The notes under the pieces were generated by a model. That model saw only the letters and a program-made list of their open reading frames with translations, was not told the origin of the DNA and did not search any database. Both the position numbers and the translations under genes were made by a program. A stretch of 64,000 nucleotides of DNA from Calamus simplicifolius (lineage: Eukaryota; Streptophyta; Magnoliopsida; Arecales; Arecaceae), in the NCBI GenBank assembly GCA_900491605.1, contig UESW01001666.1:310001-374000 (forward strand), read 5' to 3'. Positions 1 to 10,990 of the stretch are shown here, piece after piece (position 1 is the first letter of the stretch; each line of letters opens with the position of its first letter).

Positions 1-600
1 TTTTTACTTTTTAAAATTTAAATTTTTTACTCTATTCATGCTACTACACCGAACGCACCTAAATATCATGCAAAATAAGTGATTTAATTCATAATGGGTT
101 ATAATGTGGTGTAATGTGATAATGTTTATTCTAAAAACATCTAATTCAGTCCACAAAGAATATTTTTCTTTCGTATGAATGCATTGCTTCTCCACAAAGA
201 AGTCTTACTCCTTCCGATGGATTCGATAGCCAAATTGCTTAAACTAGGAGCCCAGTCTGGCATTTGATATCTAAAATTCACTCATTCAATCTGGCCAAGT
301 CTTTAACACTCGGAGTATTGCTCCTTAATTATGAGAAGATTGCTCTCTCTTGATATTGCGTTAATATTGCTCTCCTTTGAAAACCTTACAAGGGATTCTT
401 ATCCCAAGATGACATCAAATCACAAAGGAGACAATGTCCCTAAATCAAAGGAAATCTTGTTTTATTCAAAGGGCAACGTTTCACTCAATTAGCTAAGCAT
501 CACTGCACCAAACAATTCAAGTTGATCGCATTACTTTGATGCAAACAAAGCATGCTCAAATGATATGGTATGGCATCCGATGCAGCTTAAGCTTGTATCA
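1..600. other. AT-rich DNA, no gene recognised
   Basis: No coding frame of convincing length or recognisable motif was found on either strand. The segment lies downstream (minus-strand sense) of the decayed Gypsy gag that begins near 1.97 kb, so it may be the rest of that element beyond recognition. That is inference from position only. Confidence 0.3.
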
Positions 601-1974
601 TTGTATCCCATAAGGGGAGGTTAAATATAAGGATTTAAATTATACTTTGAAGGAACAACTTCCCTTGTATCTCTATACCCATTCCAAAATATTAATAAAA
701 TCATCCATTTTCTGTATGCATGCATCCACATTGGATAAGCTAATATTTTAATTATGATCTCTTAATCAAAAGTTTCCTTACTCCTAAGGTAGGAGTAGTT
801 AATAGTAGGAGCTTGCATCCATTAAAAATATGGATCCACATCATCTAAATAGAAATCCCCACTAATAAGGCCCATTATCCATACAAATTCACTCTTCTTA
901 TGTTTGTACTTCCAACCCTGATGCTATCCATTAAGCACCTCAAGGGTGAAAAGTGCAAGAAGGTATCGGCAAGAAGAGTTCTTTCGAGCTATCCTACTAA
1001 TGAACCAGCCGTCTCTTTCTCCTAAGGAGAGTCCTTTAAGGCAAGTCAACTCTTTGATGAAACGAAGAAGCCTTCTTTTTATCTGGAGTTCTTTTGAGTG
1101 GCTTACTCTTTCTTAGGCTTTGGTTACCCTTCAAAGATGGCATAAACTACTTTGGTTATAAGTAGGTGACTTTCAAGCATCTTGATGTTTCTTGTTCACC
1201 TTGATTTTCCAACTTCTTGTAAGGGCTTCCACTACTTCAAATGTATTTCTTAAGGTAACTTCTTAGGATGAGACTTTGAATCTCATCCTTCAAGTATCAA
1301 CATTTCTCTATATCATGATTATGATCTCCATAGAAGTAGTAGTATCCTTTTCTATTCTTATTCTTTGATTTCCTTTTCACTTGTTCGAACCACTAGAGGA
1401 AGTGTTTATCGCGTATCTCCAACAAGATTTGTCAGCTAGAGGTATTTAGCCGAATGTAGTTAACATTGTGCTAAGATGAGCTCCTTAGCTTTTGTAGCTT
1501 GAGCTCATACTTTTACTTCTTCTTATGTCCATTTGAATCTTCTTGATTAGGGTTCCTTTTTTTTTTTTTTCATAGGAGAGTACTATGGCCTCATGCTTTC
1601 CTTTGGAAGGTTTTTTAGCCTTATTGTACTTTTTAGTTTTGCTCAAAAATTCAGTTTTGTCATTTATACCCTTTTTGTTAAGTGAGAAGTTGAAGGATAA
1701 ATCTAGCAGATTGTGCATAAGGGCAACAATAGCCACAGACTACTAGAGGACCTTGACTTCAAGCGACTTATCATTGAAATACTTGATATAGTCACAGAAT
1801 GGCTCTCCCTTATGTTGCTTCAGGTATATCAAGCTCATATTAGACTCTTTGTGCTGGATATTGTTGATAAAATGGTCGAGAAATTGCCTTCCAAGCTCCT
1901 TGAAGGAGGCAATGGACTTTGAATTAAGATACGATACTAGGTTTTGGTTATTTTCCTCAATGTGGTGGGAAACA
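600..1974 (-). mobile_element. Ty3/Gypsy gag remnant (Tat/Retand-like)
   Basis: Read on the minus strand from 1974 leftwards, broken frames give a typical plant Gypsy capsid region. It contains FKELGRQFLDHFINN, then a DYIKYFNDKSLEVK stretch, then SVAIVALMHNLL and FNFSLNKK, followed near 1.35-1.22 kb by a zinc-binding-like stretch YFYGDHNHDIEKCWYLKDEI. This motif order is usual for Gag of Tat/Retand-type Gypsy elements. Stops and frame changes interrupt it throughout, so it is not functional. Protease, RT and LTRs were not recognised further left. The right end stops abruptly at the ambiguous base at 1975, where LTR sequence of Copia-1 begins. The family is fairly sure; the lineage is tentative. 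Confidence 0.6.
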
Positions 1975-1975
1975 N
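1975..1975. other. single ambiguous base N at element junction
   Basis: The only N noticed in the window. It sits exactly between the Gypsy gag remnant on the left and Copia-1 LTR sequence on the right. Relative to the 3' LTR (starting 5290), the 5' LTR lacks its first 73 or so bases and begins right after this N. Confidence 0.9.
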
Positions 1976-2278
1976 GATTAAATCAAGTCACGAGTGTACA
2001 TGGGCTTGGGGATTAGTTTAATCTCATTAGGTTAGTCCACAAGAGTTTTTGTTGAGTCTGGACCTGGTCCACTTGATGGATGTATTTAAACTCTAGTCGC
2101 TAGGGTTTGGATTGAATAGAATAGATTCTTTTCTCTCAAGAACTCTAGATCAAAGGGTTCAAGAATGGATGCATTACCGTTGTGCCAATCTGATCGTTGG
2201 TAACAAAGGGTGAAAGCCCATAGTACTTCTCCAATGAGATTGATCCCACTGCCATTTATCGAGGACTAAACCCCAACA
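1976..2278 (+). repeat. Copia-1 5' LTR, missing its first ~73 bp
   Basis: Closely matches the internal and terminal parts of the 3' LTR at 5363-6044 but is shorter: a middle portion carried by the 3' LTR (about 5540-5930) is absent here. It ends CCCCAACA just before the primer-binding site. The missing start coincides with the N at 1975. Confidence 0.8.
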
Positions 2279-2280
2279 GT

Positions 2281-2293
2281 TGGTATCAGAGCC
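2281..2293 (+). other. primer-binding site (tRNA-iMet type)
   Basis: TGGTATCAGAGCC, the usual Copia minus-strand primer site, two bases after the end of the 5' LTR. Confidence 0.9.
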
Positions 2294-2411
2294 AGGTTCA
2301 AGAAGAAGTTGGTTGGAGATCTTCAAGGGCTAAAAAATTTTCGCAATGCTTCATCAAGGTCTCTCAATTTTCTGGAATATTTTTTGTGCTATTTTTTGTT
2401 GAGTTCTCGCC

Positions 2412-3245
2412 ATGGATAGTACTAGTAGCATACAAATAGATTTTGAGAAGTTTGATGGGAAAAAAAGTTTCTCCATAGGGAAAGTCCAGGTAGAGGACCT
2501 TTTTGTGTAATAGGGTTTAAATCTGGCTTTCGATGAAAGGCTAGATGGGATGATAGATAAGTAGTGGATATCATTGGAGAAGAAGGCATGTTCAGCAATC
2601 AGAGGATGTCTGGCAAATTCAGCCCTTTATTCAGTGCTGGAGGAGAAGACCCCGAAGGGACTCTGATCGAAGTTGCAAGCCCTCTACATAGGAAAGAACA
2701 TGCACAACAAGTTGATGTTAAAGAAGTGCCTCTACAGCCTTCGGATGTCAGAAGATGGAGATGTGCTGGGCCACATCCAGGTGTTTGACCAAATGAGCAA
2801 TAAATTGCTGAATATCGGGGTCAAGATGGAGGAGGAAGATAAGGCACTTTTGCTATTGTATTCGCTGCCCACATCACATGACTCATTGGTCACGACGCTG
2901 CTCTATGGAATGGAGACATTGTTCTATGAAGATATTGTCTCGGTACTTCGAACGAATGAGTAAAGGAAGAAGATGACCAAGGATGCTATTCCCCAGGAGG
3001 GTCTATCAGTTGGGGAAGGGTTAGGTAGAGGCAGGGATAGGAGCAAGACTTGGGGATGATGGTCAAAGTCTAGGAAGGCTAGGTGCTACAAGTGTGATGA
3101 GGTAGGATATTTTAAGAGAGACTGTCCTAAGTGGAAAAAGGAAGAAAATGGAGGATCTAAATCTGTGAGTACAGTTGCAGGCCAAGAGGTGGAGGAAGAT
3201 CTCTTGGTGGTATCAGTTAGTCATAGGCACAGCACAGAGATGTGG
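2412..3245 (+). pseudogene. Copia-1 gag, broken
   Basis: Starts at the ATG at 2412 (MDSTSSIQIDFEKFDGK), the expected Copia Gag opening. It continues through KLQALYIGKNMHNKLMLKK and LLLYSLPTSHDSLVTTLLYG, typical of the plant UBN2/gag family. A zinc-knuckle relative, CYKCDEVGYFKRDC, is near 3.09 kb; the histidine of the usual CX2CX4HX4C is replaced by tyrosine. Several stops (for example near 2508, 2563 and 2960) and frame changes interrupt the reading. Nucleocapsid-type RNA binding would be lost even without the stops. Confidence 0.75.
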
Positions 3246-4540
3246 ACCTTGGATTCAGCTTGTTCTCATCATTACACTCCCAACCGATCGTGATTCGGCA
3301 CTTACACAGAGGTTGATGAGGGATGTGTGACTCTTGAAGATGATCACCCTTGCAAGGTGGCAGGGATTGGCACAGTGAGGATGAGGATGTTTGATGGCAT
3401 GATGTGCACTCTTACCAGCATGAACATATTCTAGAACTCAAAAAAATTCTGGTGTCACTGGGGTACCTGAAGCAGACTGGATACAGCTTCAGCAGTCATG
3501 CCAGGAGTAGAGTTTTGAACATATCTAATAGAGCTATGATGGTGATGAGAGGGAGAAGGCTAGAGAACAACTTATACAGGTTGAAGGGCTCTATGGTGAT
3601 TGAGAAATCTGAGGCAGCAGCTATGGAACATAATCCTTGGGATGTATACAGGATGTGGCATTACTGCCTAGGCCACATGGAAGACAGGGGGATGAAAGAA
3701 CTGAGCAAGAGAGGGCTGCTTTCGGACCTGAGTGGTGGAGATATGGAGATCTATGAGTCATGTCAGATGGAAAAGCAGAGGAGAGTACAGTTCTTGATCA
3801 GCATAGCGAGGAATGCAGAACTCCTGGAGCTAGTACACATGGATGTCTGAGGACCAGCCCCAATTTCTGCAAGGAATGGGGCCAGATACTTCTTTACAAT
3901 GATAGATGACTTCTCAGGGAAGCAATGGATCTACTTCATGAAGAAGAAATCAGAGGTCTTCACCAAGTTCAGAATCTGGAAGGCTAAGGTGAAGAGGGAG
4001 CAGGATAGGAGTGTGAAGTGTCTGAGGTCAGACAATGGTGAATATACCAGCAGGGAGTTCCAGAGATTTTGTGAGGAGTGGGGCATCAAAAGGTATTTCT
4101 CAATGATGAAAACTTCTCAACAGGAGGGGTGACTGAGAGGATAAACAGAACACTATTGAAAAAAGCAAGATGCTTGAGGCTGCAGGCAGGGCTTCCAAAG
4201 ATGTTTTGAGTTGATGCAGTAGGTGCAGCTAGCTACTTGGTCAATCGGTCATTGCACACCAGGTTGGATAGAGGCATTTCAGAGGAGATATGGTCTGAAG
4301 GAAAGATAAGCCTGAACCATCTAAGGGTGTTTGGATGCACGGCATATGTGCATGTTGGTGCTGAGGAGTGGAGTAAGTTGGATGCCAGGTCTAAGAAGAT
4401 GGTGTTCCTAGGCTACCCGCATGGAATCAAGGAGTATCAGCTATGGGACCCCTTGGAGAAGAAGGTTGTCATCAGTAGGGATGTGACCTTTGATGAGAGC
4501 TCGATCCTCCAGAGCACAGATGGTACATATGCACAGTAGA
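3241..4540 (+). pseudogene. Copia-1 protease and integrase, broken
   Basis: The protease active-site region is visible as WTLDSACSHHYTPN near 3.25 kb, with alanine where Copia proteases normally have glycine (DSG). The pre-integrase zinc region follows near 3.65 kb (MWHYCLGHMEDRGMKELSKR). Integrase core pieces include MIDDFSGKQWIYFMKKKSEVF (3899 onward) and CLRSDNGEYTSREF, which hold two of the catalytic acidic positions. The C-terminal part ends with LRVFGCTAYVHV and KKMVFLGYPHGIKEYQLW, standard Copia landmarks. Stops at about 3850 and 4130 and frame shifts separate the pieces. Confidence 0.8.
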
Positions 4541-4794
4541 GACTGTAGGAGGTGGAACACAGTAACACTAGTCAAATGACTTCCTACACAGTCATGCCAT
4601 TTACTAGTGACTAGGAGGATTTAAGATTTAGGTGGAGAGGACTAGCAGAGGGGTTAGAAGCCAGGAAGTTTAGCAGGATGCAGCTGAGCAAAGGACTCAG
4701 GAGGATGCAGCTGAGTAGAGGACTCAAGAAGATGTAGCTGGGCAGAGGATTGATACTGGGATTGTACTGCAGGCCCAGGAGAAACATGCGATCA

Positions 4795-5268
4795 CCAGTT
4801 CGATACGGCTTCGGGGATTCGATGTCATATGCCCTGGTGACAACGAATGAAGACCCTTACACCTATTAGGAGGCTATGGAGAGCCAGGACAGTTAAGACA
4901 GGGATAGATGGGTTCAGGCTATGGCAGGTGATGCAGGCTATGGCAGAGGAGATGTAGTCTCTCCACAGGACTAGCATATGGTAGGTGGTCCAGTTGCCAC
5001 AAGGAAAGAAACCCATTGGTTTCAAATGGGTTTATCTGTGCAAGAAAGAGCCTTCAAAGCAAGGAGGTATCAGGTACAAGGTAGGACTAGTGGCCTGAGG
5101 ATATTTTCGAAAGGAATGCTTCGACTATAGAGAGCTGATGGAAGAAGATGGAGTGGAGCTGATAAAGGTATATACCAAGGAGAACCCAGTAATGCACTGA
5201 CCAGATTCTCTCATGGGACAGCTTTCGTAGGGATGCAGCTGATGGATACAACGAACGTGCTAAGGCCT
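4795..5268 (+). pseudogene. Copia-1 RT/RNase H vestige with internal deletion
   Basis: Near 4.83-5.12 kb broken frames give the start of Copia reverse transcriptase: YALVTTNEDP, then KPIGFKWVYLCKKEP and a VARGYFRKECFDYREL-like stretch. Directly after this, at about 5.14 kb, the reading changes to VELIKVYTKENP, which belongs to the C-terminal end of RNase H. The YVDD catalytic block and most of RNase H are absent, which implies a single deletion of well over 1 kb. Confidence 0.75.
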
Positions 5269-5289
5269 TGAAAGCACCAAGGTAAAGAT

Positions 5290-6044
5290 TGTTAGGCCTG
5301 GTGGTGCTATCAAGGCCCAGGAGGACGAACTTGTATTGGGTTGGGTTGAGTCCAAGGGTTGAGATTAAATCAAGTCATGGGTGTACATGGACTTGGGGAT
5401 TAGTTTAATCTCATTAGGTTAGTCCATGGGAGTTTTTGTTGAGTCTGGGCCTGACCCACTTGATGGATATATTTAAACTCTAGTCGCTAGGGTTTGGATT
5501 AAATAGAATAGATTCTTTTCTCCCAAGAACTCTAATCACAACCACCTTCTCCTCTTCCTCCTCCCCCTTCCTTTCTTCTCTGTGTCTCAAGCTTTACAGT
5601 TTATAGATCACGGCTTGGTGCATGGGATCACGGTTTCGTGCATGAAAAGGGATCCAAGAGAACATCTCACGATTGCTGGGAGGCATTGGGATCCAAGCCA
5701 GCATGAGAAGGCGGTCTTTGTGAGCGGCTTCCGTGAGAAAGTCAACATGAGAGAAGGACACATGTGCTTTGTGCTTTCATGAGGCTTCAAGGAAGTGCAC
5801 AGAGAGGGGAGGCCTCACACATACGTGAAAAGACGCACTTGAAAAAGGGCATGAAGGGAGAGAGAGTTTCAGCAACGAAAGGATTAATAAAAAAATATCT
5901 ATCTTAGAATCAAGGGAGGGATTTGATTCAAAAGCAGATGCTTTACCGCTGCGCCAATCTGATTATTAACAAAGAAGGATGAAAGCCCATGGTACTTTTT
6001 CAGCAAGGTTGATCCCATTGATCGTCAAGGACTAAACCCCAATA
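5290..6044 (+). repeat. Copia-1 3' LTR
   Basis: Begins TGTTAGGCCTGGTGGTGC just after a purine-rich stretch (AGGTAAAGAT, 5280-5289) and ends CCCCAATA. Length is about 755 bp. It contains about 400 bp that the 5' LTR lacks. The base after it resumes as ATTGGTAACTACCGCAGCCC, faintly similar to the post-LTR primer site. Confidence 0.8.
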
Positions 6045-6060
6045 ATTGGTAACTACCGCA

Positions 6061-6665
6061 GCCCTTTTTCTCTTCTAGGATTTTTAAATCCTTTTTTACC
6101 ACTCCCCTCCTCCCCCCTTATACATACTTCCTCCCGTACGTGATTCAATCTCTTGGAAATCCAAAAGAGAAGCCTCTCCTCTTCACGTGAATCCAAGTGA
6201 AGCCTGAGGCTAAGAAGCCTCTCCTCTTCTAAATCCAATAAAGAAGCATGATCTCCTCTTCACGTACCCGTACGTGAGACTCTCCACTCACATTCTCCAC
6301 ATTTGTGAGTATCTCCACATGAAGCCATCACGAGCGTCTTTACGTAGCGTGAAGACGTCCGTCTCTTTGCATTCGATTCGCCACAAAGAATAGGGAGGAG
6401 GGAGGAGGAGGAAGATGGGAGGAGTTGGTTGTGATGATAGTTCTTGGGAGAAAAGAATCTGTTCTATTCCATCAGAGTTTAAATACATCCATCAAGTGGG
6501 CCAGGCCCAGACTCAATAAAAACTTCCATGGACTAACCTAATGAGATTAAACTAATCCTCAAGCTTGTGTACACTCGTGACTTGATTTAATCTCAACCCT
6601 TGGACTCAAACCCGGCCCAATATAAGTTAGCCCTCCAGGCCTTAATAGCACCACACCAGGTCCAA
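6061..6665 (-). repeat. inverted partial LTR of the Copia-1 family
   Basis: On the minus strand, reading from 6665, the sequence starts TGTTGGACCTGGTGTGGTGC and follows the Copia-1 LTR for about 230 bp, including the GATTAAATCAAG and CTTGATGGATGTATTTAAA blocks. It then diverges into a different LTR body rich in CCTCTCCTCTTC-type repeats and CACGTACG motifs. It is head-to-head with the Copia-1 3' LTR, about 20 bp away. It may be a truncated solo LTR of a sister subfamily. Confidence 0.75.
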
Positions 6666-6895
6666 CATTAACCTTTTAGATGTTTCATTTTGGGAAAACA
6701 AAGTTATAATTAAAAGTTGAAGTGACATGAAAAACTAGGTAGGATACTTCAACCATGATGCTCGGCAACATCTTCTTGGTAACCCTAAGCCCTAGATAAA
6801 ACCACGTTACTTTATTTAGACTCTCTAATCCTTTTCAATATAACTCTTATCGGTTTATGGGCTATTGAACTTAGATTGAATAGCCTCGATGAGTC
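6666..6895. repeat. segment duplicated at about 54.3-55.7 kb (copy A)
   Basis: About 230 bp that recurs at about 54,305-54,386 plus 55,590-55,734, where it is interrupted by CACTA-2. Both copies are followed at the same position by the Copia-2 family LTR (TGTTGGAAGTCATTAC). The left edge of copy A is cut by the inverted LTR. No coding frame was recognised. Confidence 0.85.
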
Positions 6896-7173
6896 TGTTG
6901 GAAGTCATTACAAACTTTTTTTAATTAAATTGGCTTTTAATCTCAACAAATTTTATCTTTTAGTGGTAAAGATTAGTTATTAATCCAAAAAAATTTTATG
7001 GTAGGTAAATAGAAGTAGGCTTCTAATCCTTTTAGAATATAAATTCTAACATTTGTAGGATATAGTTGATTTCTTCTATATATAAGCACATGTAATCCTA
7101 ATCTTAGGGCATCATCAAAGAACATTAAGAAAGAAAAAGTGAGAGCCAATGATAGAGTATTGACTTGTTATTA

Positions 7174-7215
<42 letters not shown>

Positions 7216-7308
7216 AATTTTTTCCAACTATTATTATTTATTTTAATTAGTGTTGCTTAGATTCCGGGCTAGTGCATTTGATCTATATTGAAAATGTGTC
7301 ATTCTACA
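6896..7308 (+). repeat. Copia-2 5' LTR
   Basis: Starts TGTTGGAAGTC and ends ATTCTACA immediately before the primer site. It contains the (TA)n tract at 7178-7213, which the 3' LTR lacks. Confidence 0.8.
7178..7213. repeat. (TA)n microsatellite
   Basis: About 18 TA dinucleotides inside the Copia-2 5' LTR. Confidence 0.95.
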
Positions 7309-7321
7309 TGGTATGAGGGCC
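7309..7321 (+). other. primer-binding site, degenerate
   Basis: TGGTATGAGGGCC, two mismatches from the usual Copia site TGGTATCAGAGCC, immediately downstream of the 5' LTR. Confidence 0.8.
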
Positions 7322-9625
7322 ATAGGCTTTAAGATTAGTGGTTTGTCTATTTGTAGTTCAGTATGGCTAAAGAGTTTCTAGTAATTTATAATACTCTAGT
7401 GTAAATATTTAGAATCTTATTCTTGATGATTTAATAAGCGAATCATCATAGTTGATACTACAATCATATCTTTAATTGAGATCAAAAAATTGAACAACAA
7501 TAATTATGCTTATTAGAAGTCTTACATCAAGTCATATTTGATTGGACAAGATTTATGGGAGATCATGAATCAAACAGATATGATAATGCAATTGATGACT
7601 CCTGATAATGTAAAAGTGAGAAAAAGTAAAATTTAAAAGATGAAAATATATATATTTTCAAATTAATATAGATGATGATAGTTATCAACATATTCAAGAT
7701 ATAAAGGAGCAGAAGGAAACTTGGGATATTTTTAGCTATACACTCAAAATCTAATGAGATCAGCTTAAATTTTTGGTGAATGAGATTATGCTCTTAAATA
7801 GGGCAATCTTTCAATATCCCATTAATTTTTGAAAGGAAAGAAATTGTTTGATGAGCTTGATATGCTTGATGAAAATTCTCGTTATGATGAAAATAAATGG
7901 TATAAAATTTTAGTCTATAATTTGAATAAATAGTATAGTGCTTATATGCTTGTTATTTTTAAATGTGCTAAACAATCTATATAGGCAGAATTGGAATATT
8001 TTTTAAGAAACACTTAATACTCAAACGAGTATTTTGATTATATCTCTTCCAAAAGAAAAGGCTTTATTTTTTGTTAGTAAAAACAAAAATGATAAATAGA
8101 ATAGTAAATTCAAAAATTTAGAAAAAAAGATCAATTGAAGAATCTAAGAAGGACAAAAATTCTAATTAGAAGAGAATTATAAGTTCAAGAGGAATTATCA
8201 TAGATGTGGGAAGATTATAGGGAAGCAAGAGATAGATAAAGCCAGCTAAACAAGTATGAAGATTGGGACTATTCCTCTATTGCTTATTGTTATGCTTTTA
8301 CTATTATTGATCAGCCAAAACTCACTTCATATGATGAGATTAAGGTAACTGGTGTTTGAAAGAATGCTATGAAAGAAGAGATTTTAGCTCTTAAGAAGAA
8401 TGAGATTTGGGAATTAGCTTCTTTACTTGAGGATGTTTCTCTTATTTCATATACGTATATAAAGTGAAAAGAAAAAGTGATTTATTGAATACAACAAAGT
8501 TAAGCTTGTAGCAAGAAGATTCTCATAGAAGTATGGAATTGATTTTGATGAGACTTATAGTACAATTGTAAAATTGAGTGAAGCCAAAATGCAACCAGAA
8601 AGGGTTGGTTATTATGGCAAACAAATGTGAAGAATGCTTTTTTATGTGGTGATTTTAATAAAGATATCCATATGATAAACCTACTGGATTTGTTGACTCT
8701 TTTCATTCTAAGTTTGTAAACAAAAACAAACTTAGAAAACTTTGTATGGACTCAAGTAGGTGCCAAAGACATGCATGCATTCGTAAACAGCTACCAATAT
8801 GGTTTTGGATAAAAAAAAACTTGATGAATTGAAGTATTTTTTTGAAATTGAAATAGCTAAATTAAAGATAGTTATTTTATTTGTCAAAGAAAATATGCTC
8901 TTGATTAACTAAAAAATATGAATTGGCCACTTGCAAGCATATGTTGACATTGATTGAATTAAATTAAAAATTGAGTTAAAAGCAAGGCAAGCTTCTAAAT
9001 GATTCTACCAAGTATAGATAGGTTGTAGGCAGTTTGATTTTCCTAACTATCATAGGTTAGATATTTCTTATGTAATTGCCATTGCATTGTCAAACAATAT
9101 ACAACATCCTAGATAGCTACCACTATGACTATGGTATTTTATATATGAATAATTCATTAATTAAGTTAGCAGGTTTTACATATGTAGATTATATTGTTGA
9201 TATAGATACAAGTAAATCTTCTACTTGTTATTTTTTAGTTTAGGATTAGATATTATTTCTTTGTGCAGTGTACTATTATTTTATCTTCTACAGACGCAGA
9301 GCATCTTGTAGTTGCTATGGTAATACAGAAGTTGACTTAGCTCATAAGGTTACTTCATCATTTAGGTTAGGTCATTAACAATATTATTTCTCTTTATTAT
9401 AAGAATAGAAGTGCAATTGGCAAGGAATCTAGTGCTCCCAACAAGAATGAAGCATATTGAAGTTCATCATCATTTTATTAGAGAAAGGATTGTAGTTGAA
9501 GTTGATTTGCTTTTGTTTTCACATAAGTTCAATTGACTAATATTCACACTAAAGGATTAGCAGACTTTTGAAGCTCTATGCAATAATCTCGGCATTGTTA
9601 GTGTGGAGTTCATAATGAGAGAGAG

Positions 9626-10009
9626 TGTTGAAAGTTATTACAAATTTCTTTAGAATTAAGATTAGCTTTTAAATCTAACAAACTTTATTATTTAATGGTA
9701 AGAATTAGTGATTAATCCTAACAAACTTTATGGTTAATGAATAGGAGTAGGCTTCTAATCCTTGTGGAGCATGATTTCTAATATTTATAGGATACTATTG
9801 ATTTTTTCTCTATATAAGTACATGTATCCTTGGCCTTAAAGCATAATTAGTATCTAAGAGAGAGTTGAGAAAGAAAAAAGGGAGGGTAAACAATAGGCTC
9901 TTGACTTATTATTTTTTTTTTTCTCTTTTTAATATTTTTTTCACTATTATTACTTATTTTAACTGATGTTGCTTGGATCTTGGGCTAGTTTAAAATATAC
10001 CATCCTACA
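9626..10009 (+). repeat. Copia-2 3' LTR
   Basis: Shares TTGCTTGGAT, GGGCTAGT and TAGGAGTAGGCTTCTAATCC with the 5' LTR. It ends CATCCTACA, followed by the AAGTC target duplication. Confidence 0.8.
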
Positions 10010-10014
10010 AAGTC

Positions 10015-10767
10015 TCCGCTAGAGGTGTTTGCAGCCAAGAAGAATGGTCATTCTAAAAATGTGGAAGATGGTCTCACTAAAGGAGTAGAGAAAGCACCCA
10101 AAATTAGAGCTAAGCATGATTAAAAGTTGGGGTCGGATATAAACAAAATTAATGTTGTTGGCTCAAAGAATTGGGTAAAAGATATTAGTGCAGGACTTGA
10201 ACCTCCACCATGCCTCATGATCGAGGCCCATCTATTAGTTCTGATCGAGATGTGTCAGGGGCTATTTTAATGGGTAAATATATCTATGTTCCTAGTGGTG
10301 CTTACTGTGTGTAGTAGTGTGTGTGGATCTGCTAAGGGATTGGAGGGTGGTGCCCATGTTCTTGGATTTAGTCTACGTTGGCATGTTAAATGGTATATAT
10401 CTGCACTTGGAGACGTTGAGACTTGGAGTTAAAAGGTTGAGTTGCAGGGGGACATCATTAAACTTTCAAGATCTCATGTTGCATGCCATTAATAATTCAA
10501 GTCTTTGGCCCCAACCCTATACTCTGAACTTTTGGCAATGTCAAAATTGAAAAATTCCCAATTGTAGATACTGCAATTGTAATATTCCTTTACTCAAAAG
10601 GTTCTATGACGTCCCATTGCAAGTTGATGTTAGAGGGGACCGCTTGGACTCTTGATGTCAAACAAAATTCAGTGAAATAGGAGCACCAACTTGAGATACT
10701 AAGTTCTTCTGTTAATAAATGAAAAGCAACATATTACAAAACAAAACAGAACATGATGTTTAGTTTC
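10015..10767. other. no gene recognised
   Basis: Short open frames occur (for example plus strand 10,035-10,130 reads SPLEVFAAKKNGHSKN), but no family was recognised and frames are soon closed. It could be a degenerate LINE or the flank of the locus hit by Copia-2. Confidence 0.25.
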
Positions 10768-10990
10768 CTATTGAATGCCATCAGATACACTTGCAAGTTT
10801 GTCTAGTAAATCATCAGTTGAAGATAAACATTCAATTTTAACGGGGACCTTTTCCTTTAACATAGCAATTGGAATGCACCTCAGTCTTCCACTGTTGACC
10901 AACATTTTTTTGATTTGAAGGGAAAGTCCACCAATTTGCTGAAAGAATGAACCACAAGCTAGTTCCGCCTTCTCAAAGCATTGAAACACC
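10768..10990 (-). CDS. unidentified last exon, 73 codons
   Basis: On the minus strand a good splice acceptor (CTGCTCTCAG) is followed at 10,990 by an open frame of 73 codons that ends in a stop at 10,768. It starts VFQCFEKAELACGSFFQQIG and continues with LRCIPIAMLKEKVPVKIECL. Composition is protein-like, with mixed hydrophobic and charged residues and one candidate amphipathic helix. It lies 1.6 kb downstream of the HATPase gene stop on the same strand, so it could be the 3' exon of a separate gene whose other exons are lost, or a captured fragment. I do not recognise the family. Confidence 0.35.

Larger units (their letters stand above)
1976..6044 (+). mobile_element. Copia-1: Ty1/Copia LTR retrotransposon, internally deleted
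   Basis: A partial 5' LTR (1976-2278) is followed by a primer-binding site matching the 3' end of initiator tRNA-Met, then gag, protease, integrase, a vestige of RT/RNase H, a purine-rich tract and a complete-looking 3' LTR (5290-6044). The shared LTR part includes the direct repeat beginning GATTAAATCAAG (1976 and 5363), and both LTRs end in a GGACTAAACCCCAA-type tail. All coding regions have stops and frameshifts. Between 5.13 and 5.16 kb the RT N-terminal part runs directly into the RNase H C-terminal end, so roughly the whole catalytic RT is missing. The element cannot be autonomous. Confidence 0.85.
6896..10009 (+). mobile_element. Copia-2: decayed Ty1/Copia element
   Basis: 5' LTR at 6896-7308 (TGTTGGAAGTC...) and 3' LTR at 9626-10009 (TGTTGAAAGTT...), flanked by GAGTC (6891-6895) and AAGTC (10010-10014), a 4/5 target-site duplication. 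A primer site TGGTATGAGGGCC follows the 5' LTR. The interior is about 2.3 kb, short for Copia, and full of stops. Pieces of the UBN2-type gag (LIGQDLWEIMNQTD near 7.53 kb), an RT fragment near 8.5 kb and the RNase H landmark ILSSTDAEH near 9.28 kb are recognisable. Integrase was not found. The LTRs differ at many positions, so the insertion is old. Confidence 0.8.

Noticed and set aside
7178..7213. TATA-box cluster as promoter
   Set aside because: A dinucleotide microsatellite absent from the partner LTR.
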